From contig NZ_VNHJ01000007.1 of NCBI RefSeq assembly GCF_008124525.1, forward strand, positions 1 through 64,000: a stretch of DNA of 64,000 bases, in the 5' to 3' direction. The notes under the pieces were generated by a model. It did no database searches, was not told the origin of the DNA, and saw nothing but the letters and a program-made list of their open reading frames with translations. Source of the DNA: Oceanicella actignis (lineage in GTDB: Bacteria; Pseudomonadota; Alphaproteobacteria; Rhodobacterales; Rhodobacteraceae). Shown here one piece after another: positions 35,662-43,190 of the stretch. The position numbers and the translations under genes are program-made. Positions within the stretch are counted from its first letter, which is position 1, and each line of letters opens with the position of its first letter.

Positions 35662-36794
35662 GCGACCGCGACGCCGAACCCGCCCGCCCGCCGCGCCTGA
35701 CGGCGCTGGCCCGCAGCCTGCCCGCCTCGGTTCCCTTCGTGGGCCCCGAGGCGCAGGAACGCGCGCTTGGCCGTGCTTTCCGCGCGCGGCTTGGCGCGAA
35801 CGAGAACGTCTTCGGCCCCTCGCCGCGCGCGCAAGAGGCCATGCGCGCCGCCGCGGCCGAGGCGTGGATGTATGGCGACCCCGAGGCGCACGAGCTGCGC
35901 GCGGCCATCGCCGCCCATCACGGCGCCCGCCCCGAGAACGTCATCGTCGGCGCGGGGATCGACGGGCTTCTGGGCGATCTGTGCCGCCTGATCGTGGCGC
36001 CCGGAACGCCCGTGGTCTCGTCGGACGGCGCCTATCCGACCTTCGCCTATCACGTCGCGGGCTTCGGCGGGCGGCTGGTCGCGGTTCCCTACGCCGCCGA
36101 CGACCGCGAGGATCCCGAGGCGCTGGCCCGCGCGGCGCGCGAATGCGGCGCGCCGCTGGTCTATCTGGCCAACCCCGACAACCCGATGGGCTCGTGGAAC
36201 GGCGCCGAGGCCGTGCGCGCGATGCTGGACGCGCTGCCGCCCGATTGTCTGCTCTGCCTTGACGAAGCCTATGCCGAGTTCGCCCCCGAAGGCGTCGCGC
36301 CCGAGCTGCCGGCGGACGATCCGCGCGTCATCCGCATGCGCACCTTCTCCAAGGCGCATGGCCTGGCGGGGCTGCGGGTGGGCTATGCGCTGGGCGCGCC
36401 CGAGCTGATCTCGGCCTTCGACAAGGTGCGCAACCATTTCGGCGTCGGCCGCCTGGCGCAGGCCGCGGCGCTGGCGGCGCTGGGCGACCGGGCCTGGCTT
36501 GACCATGTCCGCGCCGAAGTCGCCCGCGCGCGCGCGCGCATCGCCCGGATCGCGCAGGAGGCGGGACTGCGGGCGCTGCCCTCGGCGACCAACTTCGTCG
36601 CCGTCGATTGCGGGCGCGACGGCGCCTTCGCGCGGCGCGTGGTGCAGGCGCTGGCCGCGCGCGGGGTCTTCGTGCGCATGCCCTTCCGGGCGCCGCAGGA
36701 CCGGTGCATCCGCATCTCGGCCGGCCGGCCCGAGGATCTGGACCTGCTGGCCGAGGTCCTGCCCGCGGCGCTGACCGAGGCGCGCGCGGGCTGA
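35658..36794 (+). CDS. HisC-like pyridoxal phosphate aminotransferase
   Basis: A 378-residue class I/II aminotransferase. LGANENVFGPSPRA, NPDNPMGSW, CLDEAYAEFAPEG and the PLP lysine Lys232 in MRTFSKAHGLAGLRVGYA are typical of histidinol-phosphate aminotransferase and its paralogues. RIARIAQEAGLRALPSATNFVAVD and the C-terminal CIRISAGRPED complete the fold. Alphaproteobacteria usually have more than one HisC, some acting on aromatic amino acids. With no his genes here, the substrate is open. Overlap with the acyltransferase gene suggests coupled expression. Confidence 0.88.
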   Translation: MSDRDAEPARPPRLTALARSLPASVPFVGPEAQERALGRAFRARLGANENVFGPSPRAQEAMRAAAAEAWMYGDPEAHELRAAIAAHHGARPENVIVGAGIDGLLGDLCRLIVAPGTPVVSSDGAYPTFAYHVAGFGGRLVAVPYAADDREDPEALARAARECGAPLVYLANPDNPMGSWNGAEAVRAMLDALPPDCLLCLDEAYAEFAPEGVAPELPADDPRVIRMRTFSKAHGLAGLRVGYALGAPELISAFDKVRNHFGVGRLAQAAALAALGDRAWLDHVRAEVARARARIARIAQEAGLRALPSATNFVAVDCGRDGAFARRVVQALAARGVFVRMPFRAPQDRCIRISAGRPEDLDLLAEVLPAALTEARAG

Positions 36795-36971
36795 ACGGGG
36801 CGCGGGCCCATCCGCGACGGGCGGCGGCCGGCCCAGGGCGCCGGCCGACCGCCCGCGCAGCGCCGCCGGCGCGAAGGCGGCGCCGAGGCAAATGCTGCGG
36901 CAAATATCGCATGCCCCCCGCGGCGGAGCCGGGCTATGCTGCGCCCTCACGCCCTCTTGCGCCGGACCGCC

Positions 36972-38282
36972 ATGATCGACCGACTGCCGCCGCAACATCC
37001 CGACCGCATCGCCCTGGCCAACGAGCTGCACGCGCGCCCCTTCCCCGAGCTGGCCGCGCCCTGCCGCGCCGCGATGATCGCCCTTCAGCCAGAAAGCGGC
37101 GCGGCCGAGCGCGACCCCGAGGCCGACCGCGCCCATCTGCGCGCGCTGCTCGACCGCCACGGCGCGCAGCACCCGGCGCCGGGCGCCGACCACTATTTCG
37201 GCGCCCTCGGCCGCGCGCGCCTGAAATGGGAGCGCCACACCGAGTTCGTCTCCTACACCCTGTTCCTCGACGGCCCCGCCGCCCAGCCCTTCGACGGCGC
37301 CGATTTCGCGCTGTTCCCGCCCGACTGGCTGGCCGAGGCGCCGGGCCGGATCATCGCCTCGGCGCTGGTGCATGTGGATCTGACCGAGGACGCCGCCGCC
37401 CCCGGCCCGGCCGAACGCGCGATCCTCGAGCGGTGCTTCTCGGCCGAAAGCCTGGCGCTTTCGCGCGTGCTCGACGGCAAGGCGCTGGCGGCCACCGATT
37501 TTCGCCTGCACGAGCATGGCTGCGCGCGCATCGCCGTCTTCGTGCGCCCCGAGGTCGGACGCCGCCGGCTGGGGCGGCTGGTGCAGCGCCTGCTCGAGCT
37601 GGAAACCTACAAATCCGCCTCGATGCTGACGCTGCCCGTGGCGCGGCGCGCGCAGCGGCGGCTGTCGGAGATCGACCAGGAGCTGACCCGGCTGATGGAG
37701 GGGCTGCGCCGGGGCGACGGCGACTCGCGCGCCACGCTCGACGCGCTCATGGAGCTGTCCACCGAGATCGAGACCATGGCCGCGCGCGCCGCCTTCCGCT
37801 TCGGCGCCGGGCGCGCCTACGAGACCATCGTGCGCGACCGCATCGCCGCGCTGCGCGAGGAACGCGTCGAGGGGCGCCAGACCTTCGCCGAGTTCATCAA
37901 CCGCCGCTACGATCCGGCCATGCGCACCTGCCACGCGGCCGAGGGCCGGCTGCGCGATCTGGCGGCGCGGGCGGCGCGGGTGGCCGATCTGCTGCGCACG
38001 CGCGTCGACGTCGAGATGTCGGCGCAGAACCAGGCGCTGCTCGAAAGCATGGACCGGCGCGCGGCGCTGCAGCTGCGCCTGCAGGAAACGGTCGAGGGCC
38101 TGTCGGTGGTCGCCATCAGCTACTACGCCGTCAACCTGGCCGCCTACACGCTGGCGCCGCTGGCCAAGATGGCGCATGTGGACAAGACGTGGCTGACCGC
38201 CGCGCTGGCGCCGCCGGTCGTGGCGGCCGCGTGGTGGGGGCTCAGGCGCATGCGCCGGCGCCTGGCGGGCGGCGGCGACTGA
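36972..38282 (+). CDS. DUF3422 family protein
   Basis: A 436-residue protein of a conserved alphaproteobacterial family with no known function. HPDRIALANELHARPFPEL at the start is the family hallmark, followed by HTEFVSYTLFLDG and GARRAQRRLSEIDQELTRL-like helical segments. Two membrane helices near the C terminus (about 370-425, SYYAVNLAAYTLAPLAKM and LAPPVVAAAWWGLRR) resemble a CorA-like hairpin arrangement. The start at 36972 aligns with the family; an ATG 36 bases upstream is less likely. It ends four bases from the opposing permease gene. Confidence 0.87.
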   Translation: MIDRLPPQHPDRIALANELHARPFPELAAPCRAAMIALQPESGAAERDPEADRAHLRALLDRHGAQHPAPGADHYFGALGRARLKWERHTEFVSYTLFLDGPAAQPFDGADFALFPPDWLAEAPGRIIASALVHVDLTEDAAAPGPAERAILERCFSAESLALSRVLDGKALAATDFRLHEHGCARIAVFVRPEVGRRRLGRLVQRLLELETYKSASMLTLPVARRAQRRLSEIDQELTRLMEGLRRGDGDSRATLDALMELSTEIETMAARAAFRFGAGRAYETIVRDRIAALREERVEGRQTFAEFINRRYDPAMRTCHAAEGRLRDLAARAARVADLLRTRVDVEMSAQNQALLESMDRRAALQLRLQETVEGLSVVAISYYAVNLAAYTLAPLAKMAHVDKTWLTAALAPPVVAAAWWGLRRMRRRLAGGGD

Positions 38283-38286
38283 GCGC

Positions 38287-39057
38287 TCAGCCGTCGGGCC
38301 GCGCCAGCCGCCGCTCGAGCCAGCGCACCGCCTGGCTCGCGATCAGGATCAGCGCAAGATATTCGAGCACCAGGATGGTGTAGATCTCGAGCGCCCGATA
38401 CTCGGTGGTGTTGAGCTCGTTGGCCCTGCGCGTCAGCTCCTGCGCGCCGATGACCGAGACCAGCGACGACATCTTGAGCATGTAGACGAACTGGTTGCCC
38501 AGCGCCGGCAGGATGCGCCGCAACGCCTGGGGCAGGATCACCAGCCGCATCGTCTGCCACGAGGACAGGCCGATCGAGCGCGCGGCCTCGATCTGCCCGC
38601 GCGGCACCGACTGGATGCCGGCGCGGAAGATCTCGGCCTCGAAGGCGCTGTCCGACAGCGCCAGCGCCAGCACGCCGGCCCAGAACACCCCCAGATCGGC
38701 GCCCGAGCCGAGGATCGCCGGCAAGCCGTAATAAACGTATAGCAGCAGCACCAGCACCGGCACCGAGCGCACGACCTCGACATAGACGCGGTTGACCGCC
38801 CGCCACCAGGGGCTGCGCGACAGGCCGGGCAGCGCCACCACAAGCCCCAGCGCGACCGAGATCGCCAGCGCCGTCAGCGACAGCGCCAGCGTCAGCTTCA
38901 GCCCGCCGAGCATGAACAGAAGGTTGCTGCGCCCCGAGGGCAGCAGCGGCGACACCACATACCACCCGCCGGACGCGCATCCGCCCAGCGCCAGCGCCGC
39001 CGCCAGCGCCCCGGCCACGCCCGCCGCGCGCCGCCATCCGCCTGTTCCGCCGGCCAT
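38287..39057 (-). CDS. Polar amino acid ABC transporter permease (HisM/GlnP family)
   Basis: A 256-residue inner-membrane permease with about five to six helices. LRSVPVLVLLLYVYYGLPAI-type sequence, SDSAFEAEIFRAGIQSVPRG and the EAA loop IEAARSIGLSSWQTMRLVILP are diagnostic of the HisMQ family. It is divergent from the binding protein at 39403, a plausible partner. No ATPase gene is next to it, so the ATPase is shared or distant. The chosen ATG follows a G-rich ribosome site. Frames extending further upstream run through the tandem repeats and are rejected. Confidence 0.87.
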   Translation of the reverse strand: MAGGTGGWRRAAGVAGALAAALALGGCASGGWYVVSPLLPSGRSNLLFMLGGLKLTLALSLTALAISVALGLVVALPGLSRSPWWRAVNRVYVEVVRSVPVLVLLLYVYYGLPAILGSGADLGVFWAGVLALALSDSAFEAEIFRAGIQSVPRGQIEAARSIGLSSWQTMRLVILPQALRRILPALGNQFVYMLKMSSLVSVIGAQELTRRANELNTTEYRALEIYTILVLEYLALILIASQAVRWLERRLARPDG

Positions 39058-39104
39058 GCCGTCCCGCCCCCCATGCCCGCGCGCAGCCGCACGCGCCCCA
39101 TGCC

Positions 39105-39224
39105 TGCGCGCATCCGCGCGCCCGAACTCATGCGCGCATCCGCGCAACCGAACCGGTGCGCGCATCCGCGCGACCGGAATGACGCGCGCATCCGCGCGAC
39201 CGAACTGACCCGCGCATCCGCGCG
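39105..39224. repeat. 26-bp tandem repeat array, about 4.6 copies, in the divergent promoter region
   Basis: Copies begin at 39105, 39131, 39157, 39183 and (partial) 39209, each exactly 26 bases. The shared core is GCGCGCATCCGCGC, followed by a more variable part such as GACCGAACTGA. There are no unique spacers, so this is not a CRISPR array. It lies between the permease gene and the binding-protein promoter. The regular phase (about 2.5 helical turns) is compatible with an array of protein-binding sites. Confidence 0.88.
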
Positions 39225-39325
39225 CGGGGGGCATCCTAGCGCCCGGCCCCGCCAAGGCAACCGCCGCCCCCGGCCTAGACCGCGCCGCCACGCCCGCCCG
39301 GCCGAGGCGAACGCCTCGCCCGGGG

Positions 39326-39353
39326 GCGACATCGGCGCCGCACGCGCTATGAT
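39326..39353 (+). promoter_or_regulatory. Promoter of the amino acid binding protein
   Basis: GCGACA (39326-39331) and TATGAT (39348-39353) are 16 bases apart; the -10 box matches consensus at five of six positions. The start codon lies about 45 bases downstream. Confidence 0.5.
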
Positions 39354-39402
39354 CTCCGAACGGCCCGCGCGCGGCGCGGGCGCGACAAGGACGGAGAAGC
39401 AC

Positions 39403-40197
39403 ATGAAGAACTTCATCGCCGGCGCGATCGCCGCCCTCGGGCTCGGGGCGCTGAGCCTTGCGGCCGGCCCCGCCGCGGCCCAGTCAGCGCTGCAGGACAT
39501 CCTTCAGAGCGGCAAGCTCAAGGTCGGCGTGACGGGCGACTGGAACCCCATGTCCATGCGCGACCCGGCCACCAACACCTTCCAGGGCTACGACATCGAC
39601 GTGACGCGCAAGCTGGCCGAGGATCTGGGGGTCGAGGTCGAATACGTGCCCACCGACTGGAAGACGCTGGTCAACGGCGTGACCTCGGGCAAGTATCACA
39701 TCACCGGCTCGGCCTCGATCTCGCCCGCGCGGCTCAAATCCGCCGGCTTTTCCGACAGCTATCTGACGGTGGCCATCCTGCCCTTCACCACCCGCGACAA
39801 GCTGCCGCGCTTCGCCGGCTGGGACAGCATCGACAATCCCCAGACCCGCGTCGCCACCACCCTGGGCACGACCTTCGAGCGCATGGTCAAGGACTGGTTC
39901 CCCAACGCCCAGCGCAAGACCGTCGAGGCGCCCGCCCGCGGCTATCAGGAGGTTCTGTCCGGGCGCGCCGACGTCTTCATCACCTCGAACGTCGAGGGCG
40001 CGACGCTGACGAAGAAATACCCCGATCTCGTGCAGATCCCGGTCGACAAGCCCCGCGCGCCTTCGGCCATCGCCATGCTGCTGCCGCAGGCCGATCAGGT
40101 GTGGATCAACTACGTGAACCACTGGATCCGCATCCGCAAGCTGTCGGGATTCTTCGACGAGACGGCGGCCAAGTGGGGTCTGGCGCCGCCCTCCTGA
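39403..40197 (+). CDS. Family 3 periplasmic substrate-binding protein
   Basis: A 264-residue exported binding protein. A signal peptide (1-26, ending AAAQ) is followed by LQDILQSGKLKVGVTGDWNP. FQGYDIDVTRKLAEDLGVEVE and the ligand-binding arginine loop ITGSASISPARLKSAGFS are typical of polar amino acid binding proteins. The related periplasmic cyclohexadienyl dehydratases share this fold, so an enzyme cannot be wholly ruled out. The divergent permease at 38287 makes transport more likely. The GGAG ribosome site and promoter fit the ATG at 39403. Confidence 0.87.
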   Translation: MKNFIAGAIAALGLGALSLAAGPAAAQSALQDILQSGKLKVGVTGDWNPMSMRDPATNTFQGYDIDVTRKLAEDLGVEVEYVPTDWKTLVNGVTSGKYHITGSASISPARLKSAGFSDSYLTVAILPFTTRDKLPRFAGWDSIDNPQTRVATTLGTTFERMVKDWFPNAQRKTVEAPARGYQEVLSGRADVFITSNVEGATLTKKYPDLVQIPVDKPRAPSAIAMLLPQADQVWINYVNHWIRIRKLSGFFDETAAKWGLAPPS

Positions 40198-40209
40198 CGC
40201 GCGGGCGCG

Positions 40210-40400
40210 ATCCGGGCTGGATTTCGCATTTCGGCGGATCGGGATTTTTCCGATCCGTCGTTCATTTTAAAGTTGTGTTATGAATTTTGCATGAATAAGA
40301 CTCGGCAAGAGAGCGGCGGCGCCGCTCTCTCGGACCCTGGGGGCGGGCGCACCGCTACGCTACGCTACACCGAACGGGCCGCTTGCGGCCCGGGCCTGTC
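40210..40400. other. A+T-rich island with three hairpins between converging genes
   Basis: This region contrasts sharply in base composition with everything near it (about 40260-40302 is mostly A and T). Hairpins are CGGATCGG/CCGATCCG at 40235-40257, GAGAGCGGC/GCCGCTCTC (9-bp stem, 3-base loop) at 40309-40329 and GGGCCGC/GCGGCCC at 40376-40391. The short direct repeat CGCTACGCTACGCTAC lies at about 40353-40368. The first hairpin may end transcription of the binding-protein gene. The rest is unexplained; see findings. Confidence 0.5.
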
Positions 40401-40492
40401 CCCGCCCCCGGGGCTCCGTCACGCCAGCCGCGCATCGCGCGAATGCGGGACAATTCCCGAATTTCGTTCACCTTTGGGAAATCTCGCGCCGC

Positions 40493-41707
40493 TCAGCCCT
40501 CGAAGCGGCGCGCGACCAGCACGGCGTTGAGGCCGCCGAAGGCGAAGGAATTGCTCATCGCCGCGCGCAGCTCGGCCCGCCGCGCCTCGTTCGGCACCAC
40601 GTCCAGCGCGCATTCGGGATCGGGCTCTTCGAAATTGATGGTGGGGGGAATCACCCCTTCGCGCAGCGCATGAATCACCGCCGCCAGCTCGACCGCACCG
40701 GCGCCGCCCAGGCAGTGCCCGTGCATCGACTTGGTGGACGAGACCATCAGCCGCTCGGCATGTGCGCCGAAGGCGGCGCGCAGCGCCTCGCACTCGGTGC
40801 GGTCGTTGGCCGCCGTGCCGGTGCCGTGCGCGTTCACATAGCCGATCTCCTCGGGGGCGATTCCCGCATCCTCGAGCGCCGCGCGCATGGCCCGCGCCGC
40901 CCCCTCGGCCGAGGGCTGCACGATGTCGCCCGCATCGGCCGACATGCCGAAACCGGCGATCTCGGCCAGGATCGGCGCGCCGCGCGCCTGCGCCGCCTCG
41001 AGCGGCTCGAGCACGAAGATCGCCGCGCCCTCGCCCTGCACCATGCCCGTGCGGTTGCGCGAGAAGGGGCGGCAGGCGTCGCGCGCCATCACGCGCAGCC
41101 CCTCCCACGCCTTCATCACGCCGAAGACCAGCGGCGCCTCGGCCCCGCCGGTCACGGCGATGTCGGCCATGCCCGCGCGCACCATGTGAAAGGCCTGCCC
41201 GATGGCGTGATTCGACGACGAGCACGCCGTCGAGACCGACCAGGCCGGCCCGCGCAGGCCATGGCGCATCGAGATGTTCGAGGTCGGCCCCGACACCATC
41301 AGCCGCGGCACCACGAAGGGGTGCACGCGGTTCTTCCCCTCCTGGAACACGGCGCGATAGGCCTCGTCGATGGTGCCCATTCCGGTCAGCGCCGTGCCGA
41401 TCACCGTCGCCGCGCGCAGCCCCGCCTCACCGGCGAAGGAGACGCCCGATTGCGCCACCGCCTCGTCCGCCGCGGCCAGCGCCATCTGCGTGGCGCGGTC
41501 GAGCAGCGCCAGCTCCGAGCGCGAAAAGCGGTCCTCGCCGCGGAACTCCCTGGCCTGCGCGCCGATGCGCACCGACAGGCGCTCGACGTCGGGCATCTCC
41601 AGCTCGCCCACGCCCGAGCGCCCCGCCTCGAGCGCGGCGCAATGCTCGGCCGCCGTCGAGCCCAGCGCCGAAACCACGCCCATGCCGGTGACGACGACGC
41701 GCCTCAT
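40493..41707 (-). CDS. Beta-ketoacyl-ACP synthase II-like protein
   Basis: A 404-residue condensing enzyme of the FabF family. The active-site cysteine is Cys162 in SVSTACSSSNHA, and the histidines are in NAHGTGTAAND and KSMHGHCLGGAGAVE. The protein extends acyl chains carried on ACP. Its gene directly follows a non-standard acyl carrier protein gene (7-base gap) and lpxD, so it is more likely a dedicated synthase for lipid A or another special fatty acid than the housekeeping FabF. No dehydratase or reductase partner is in the cluster. Confidence 0.9.
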   Translation of the reverse strand: MRRVVVTGMGVVSALGSTAAEHCAALEAGRSGVGELEMPDVERLSVRIGAQAREFRGEDRFSRSELALLDRATQMALAAADEAVAQSGVSFAGEAGLRAATVIGTALTGMGTIDEAYRAVFQEGKNRVHPFVVPRLMVSGPTSNISMRHGLRGPAWSVSTACSSSNHAIGQAFHMVRAGMADIAVTGGAEAPLVFGVMKAWEGLRVMARDACRPFSRNRTGMVQGEGAAIFVLEPLEAAQARGAPILAEIAGFGMSADAGDIVQPSAEGAARAMRAALEDAGIAPEEIGYVNAHGTGTAANDRTECEALRAAFGAHAERLMVSSTKSMHGHCLGGAGAVELAAVIHALREGVIPPTINFEEPDPECALDVVPNEARRAELRAAMSNSFAFGGLNAVLVARRFEG

Positions 41708-41714
41708 GCGCCGC

Positions 41715-41981
41715 TCAGCCCTTTTGCTGCGCGATCAGCGTCCGCACCCCTTGGGCGATCTTCTCGACCGACGAGATGTCGAACTCGCCCGAGGTCGGAT
41801 CGTTGGCGTTGAAGGGGACCGAGATGTCGAAGGCCTCTTCGATGGCGAAGACGGCCTCGACCAGTCCCAGGCTGTCCACGCCAAGCTCCTCGGGGCTGGA
41901 CTCGGGCTTCACCTCCTCGGGCGAGATCAAAGCCTGCGCGGCGATGATCTCGACGATCTTGCGCATCACCTCGTCCGACAT
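41715..41981 (-). CDS. Acyl carrier protein (specialised paralogue)
   Basis: An 88-residue carrier protein. The phosphopantetheine serine is Ser37 in ELGVDSLGLVEAVFAIEE; housekeeping AcpP usually has DSLDTVEL instead. The C-terminal part SVPFNANDPTSGEFDISSVEKI also differs from AcpP. The gene lies between lpxD and a FabF-like gene, so it probably carries a special acyl group for envelope lipid. Its relation to the rhizobial very-long-chain AcpXL is by context only; the sequences look different. Confidence 0.88.
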   Translation of the reverse strand: MSDEVMRKIVEIIAAQALISPEEVKPESSPEELGVDSLGLVEAVFAIEEAFDISVPFNANDPTSGEFDISSVEKIAQGVRTLIAQQKG

Positions 41982-42045
41982 CGCGTTCTCCCAATCCTGC
42001 GTCGCCGTCTCCTATCGCGTCGGGCGGCGACGGGAAAGCCGAAAT

Positions 42046-43116
42046 TCATTTCCCGAGCCGCCCGATCAGCCGCGGCAGGCGCCGCATGGCCATCATCATG
42101 CGCATCCATTCGTCGCGCGCGATGGCCGGCGAGCCGATCACCACCGCCCGCGGCGGCACGTTCGAGCCCACCCCGGACGAGGCCGCCACCACCGCGTCAT
42201 GGCCCACGCGCACATGATCGGCCACGCCCACCTTGCCGCCCAGCACCGCGCGGTCGCCGATGCGGGCGCTGCCGGCCACGCCGACCTGGGCGCAGAGCAG
42301 GCAGTTCTCGCCGATCTCGACGTTGTGGCCGATCTGCACGAGGTTGTCGATCTTCGTGCCCGAGCCGATGCGCGTGTCGGTCAGCGTGCCGCGGTCCACC
42401 GTCGAGCCCGCGCCGATCTCGACGTCGTCGCCGATGCGCACGGCCCCCAGCGAGTGGATGCGCGCGTGATGGGTGTTGAGCGCGTCGGCCGCCACGGCGC
42501 CGGTCTGGCGCGCGCTTTCGACGGCGCCCTTCTCGGGCGTGACGAAGGAAAAGCCGTCGCCGCCGATCACCGCGTTGGGCTGGGCGATGAAGCGGTCGCC
42601 GATGCGCACGCGCTCGCCCACCCGCACGCCCGCATGCAGCAGCGCATCGTCGCCGATGCGCGCGTCGGCGCCCACGCTGGCATGCGCCAGGATGCGCGCG
42701 CGCGCCCCGATGCGCGCGCCCGGCCCGATCCAGACGAAGGGGCCGATCGACGCGCCGGGGCCGATGCTGGCCGACGGATCGACGACGGCCGAGGGGTGCA
42801 CGCCCTCGGGCGCATGCGGCGGATGCTGGAAGGTCTGCGTCAGCGCCGCCATCGCATAGCGCGGACGCGGGGCGAACAGCGCCGCCTCAAGCCCCAGCGC
42901 CCGCCAGTCGGCGCCCGGCCACAGCAGCGCCGCGCGCGCGCCCCCGCCCTTCAGCGCCTCGGCGTAGGAGGGGCTGGCCGCCACGGCCAGATCCTCGGGT
43001 CCCGCCTCGGCCGGATGGGCGGCGCGGACGACCGCGATCGACAGATCGCCCGCCCCCTCGACGCCAAGCGCGCGGGCAAGGTCGGAAAGCGTGATGCGGC
43101 GAAGATTCTGGGGCAT
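42046..43116 (-). CDS. lpxD: UDP-3-O-(3-hydroxyacyl)glucosamine N-acyltransferase
   Basis: A 356-residue lipid A enzyme. The N-terminal uridine-binding domain (MPQNLRRITLSDLARALG to about 105) precedes a left-handed beta helix of hexapeptide repeats (IGPGASIGPFVWIGPGARIG and onward). The catalytic histidine lies in LVQIGHNVEIGENCLL, and AGSARIGDRAVLGGKVG follows. It transfers a 3-hydroxyacyl chain from ACP to the glucosamine N. Its start is 75 bases after the L,D-transpeptidase stop; an ACP gene follows 65 bases later. Confidence 0.94.
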   Translation of the reverse strand: MPQNLRRITLSDLARALGVEGAGDLSIAVVRAAHPAEAGPEDLAVAASPSYAEALKGGGARAALLWPGADWRALGLEAALFAPRPRYAMAALTQTFQHPPHAPEGVHPSAVVDPSASIGPGASIGPFVWIGPGARIGARARILAHASVGADARIGDDALLHAGVRVGERVRIGDRFIAQPNAVIGGDGFSFVTPEKGAVESARQTGAVAADALNTHHARIHSLGAVRIGDDVEIGAGSTVDRGTLTDTRIGSGTKIDNLVQIGHNVEIGENCLLCAQVGVAGSARIGDRAVLGGKVGVADHVRVGHDAVVAASSGVGSNVPPRAVVIGSPAIARDEWMRMMMAMRRLPRLIGRLGK

Positions 43117-43190
43117 GGCGCGGCCTCGGGCTGGGTTCGTTGCGCCGACCCTATACCCTTCGCGCCGCCCCGGCGCCAGAAGCGGCGCGC

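Noticed and set aside
36936-36971. Upstream ATG for the DUF3422 gene
   Set aside because: The family begins at the HPDRIALANELHARPF segment; the extra 12 residues are not conserved.
39105-39224. CRISPR array
   Set aside because: Repeats are directly adjacent with no unique spacers and no cas genes are present in the window.
38287-39402. Longer 371-residue version of the amino acid permease
   Set aside because: The added N terminus is the translation of the 26-bp tandem repeats and has no membrane or family similarity.
40273-40530. An 85-codon frame starting in the A+T-rich island
   Set aside because: It runs through two hairpins into the 3' end of the opposing FabF-like gene and has no ribosome site or known similarity.
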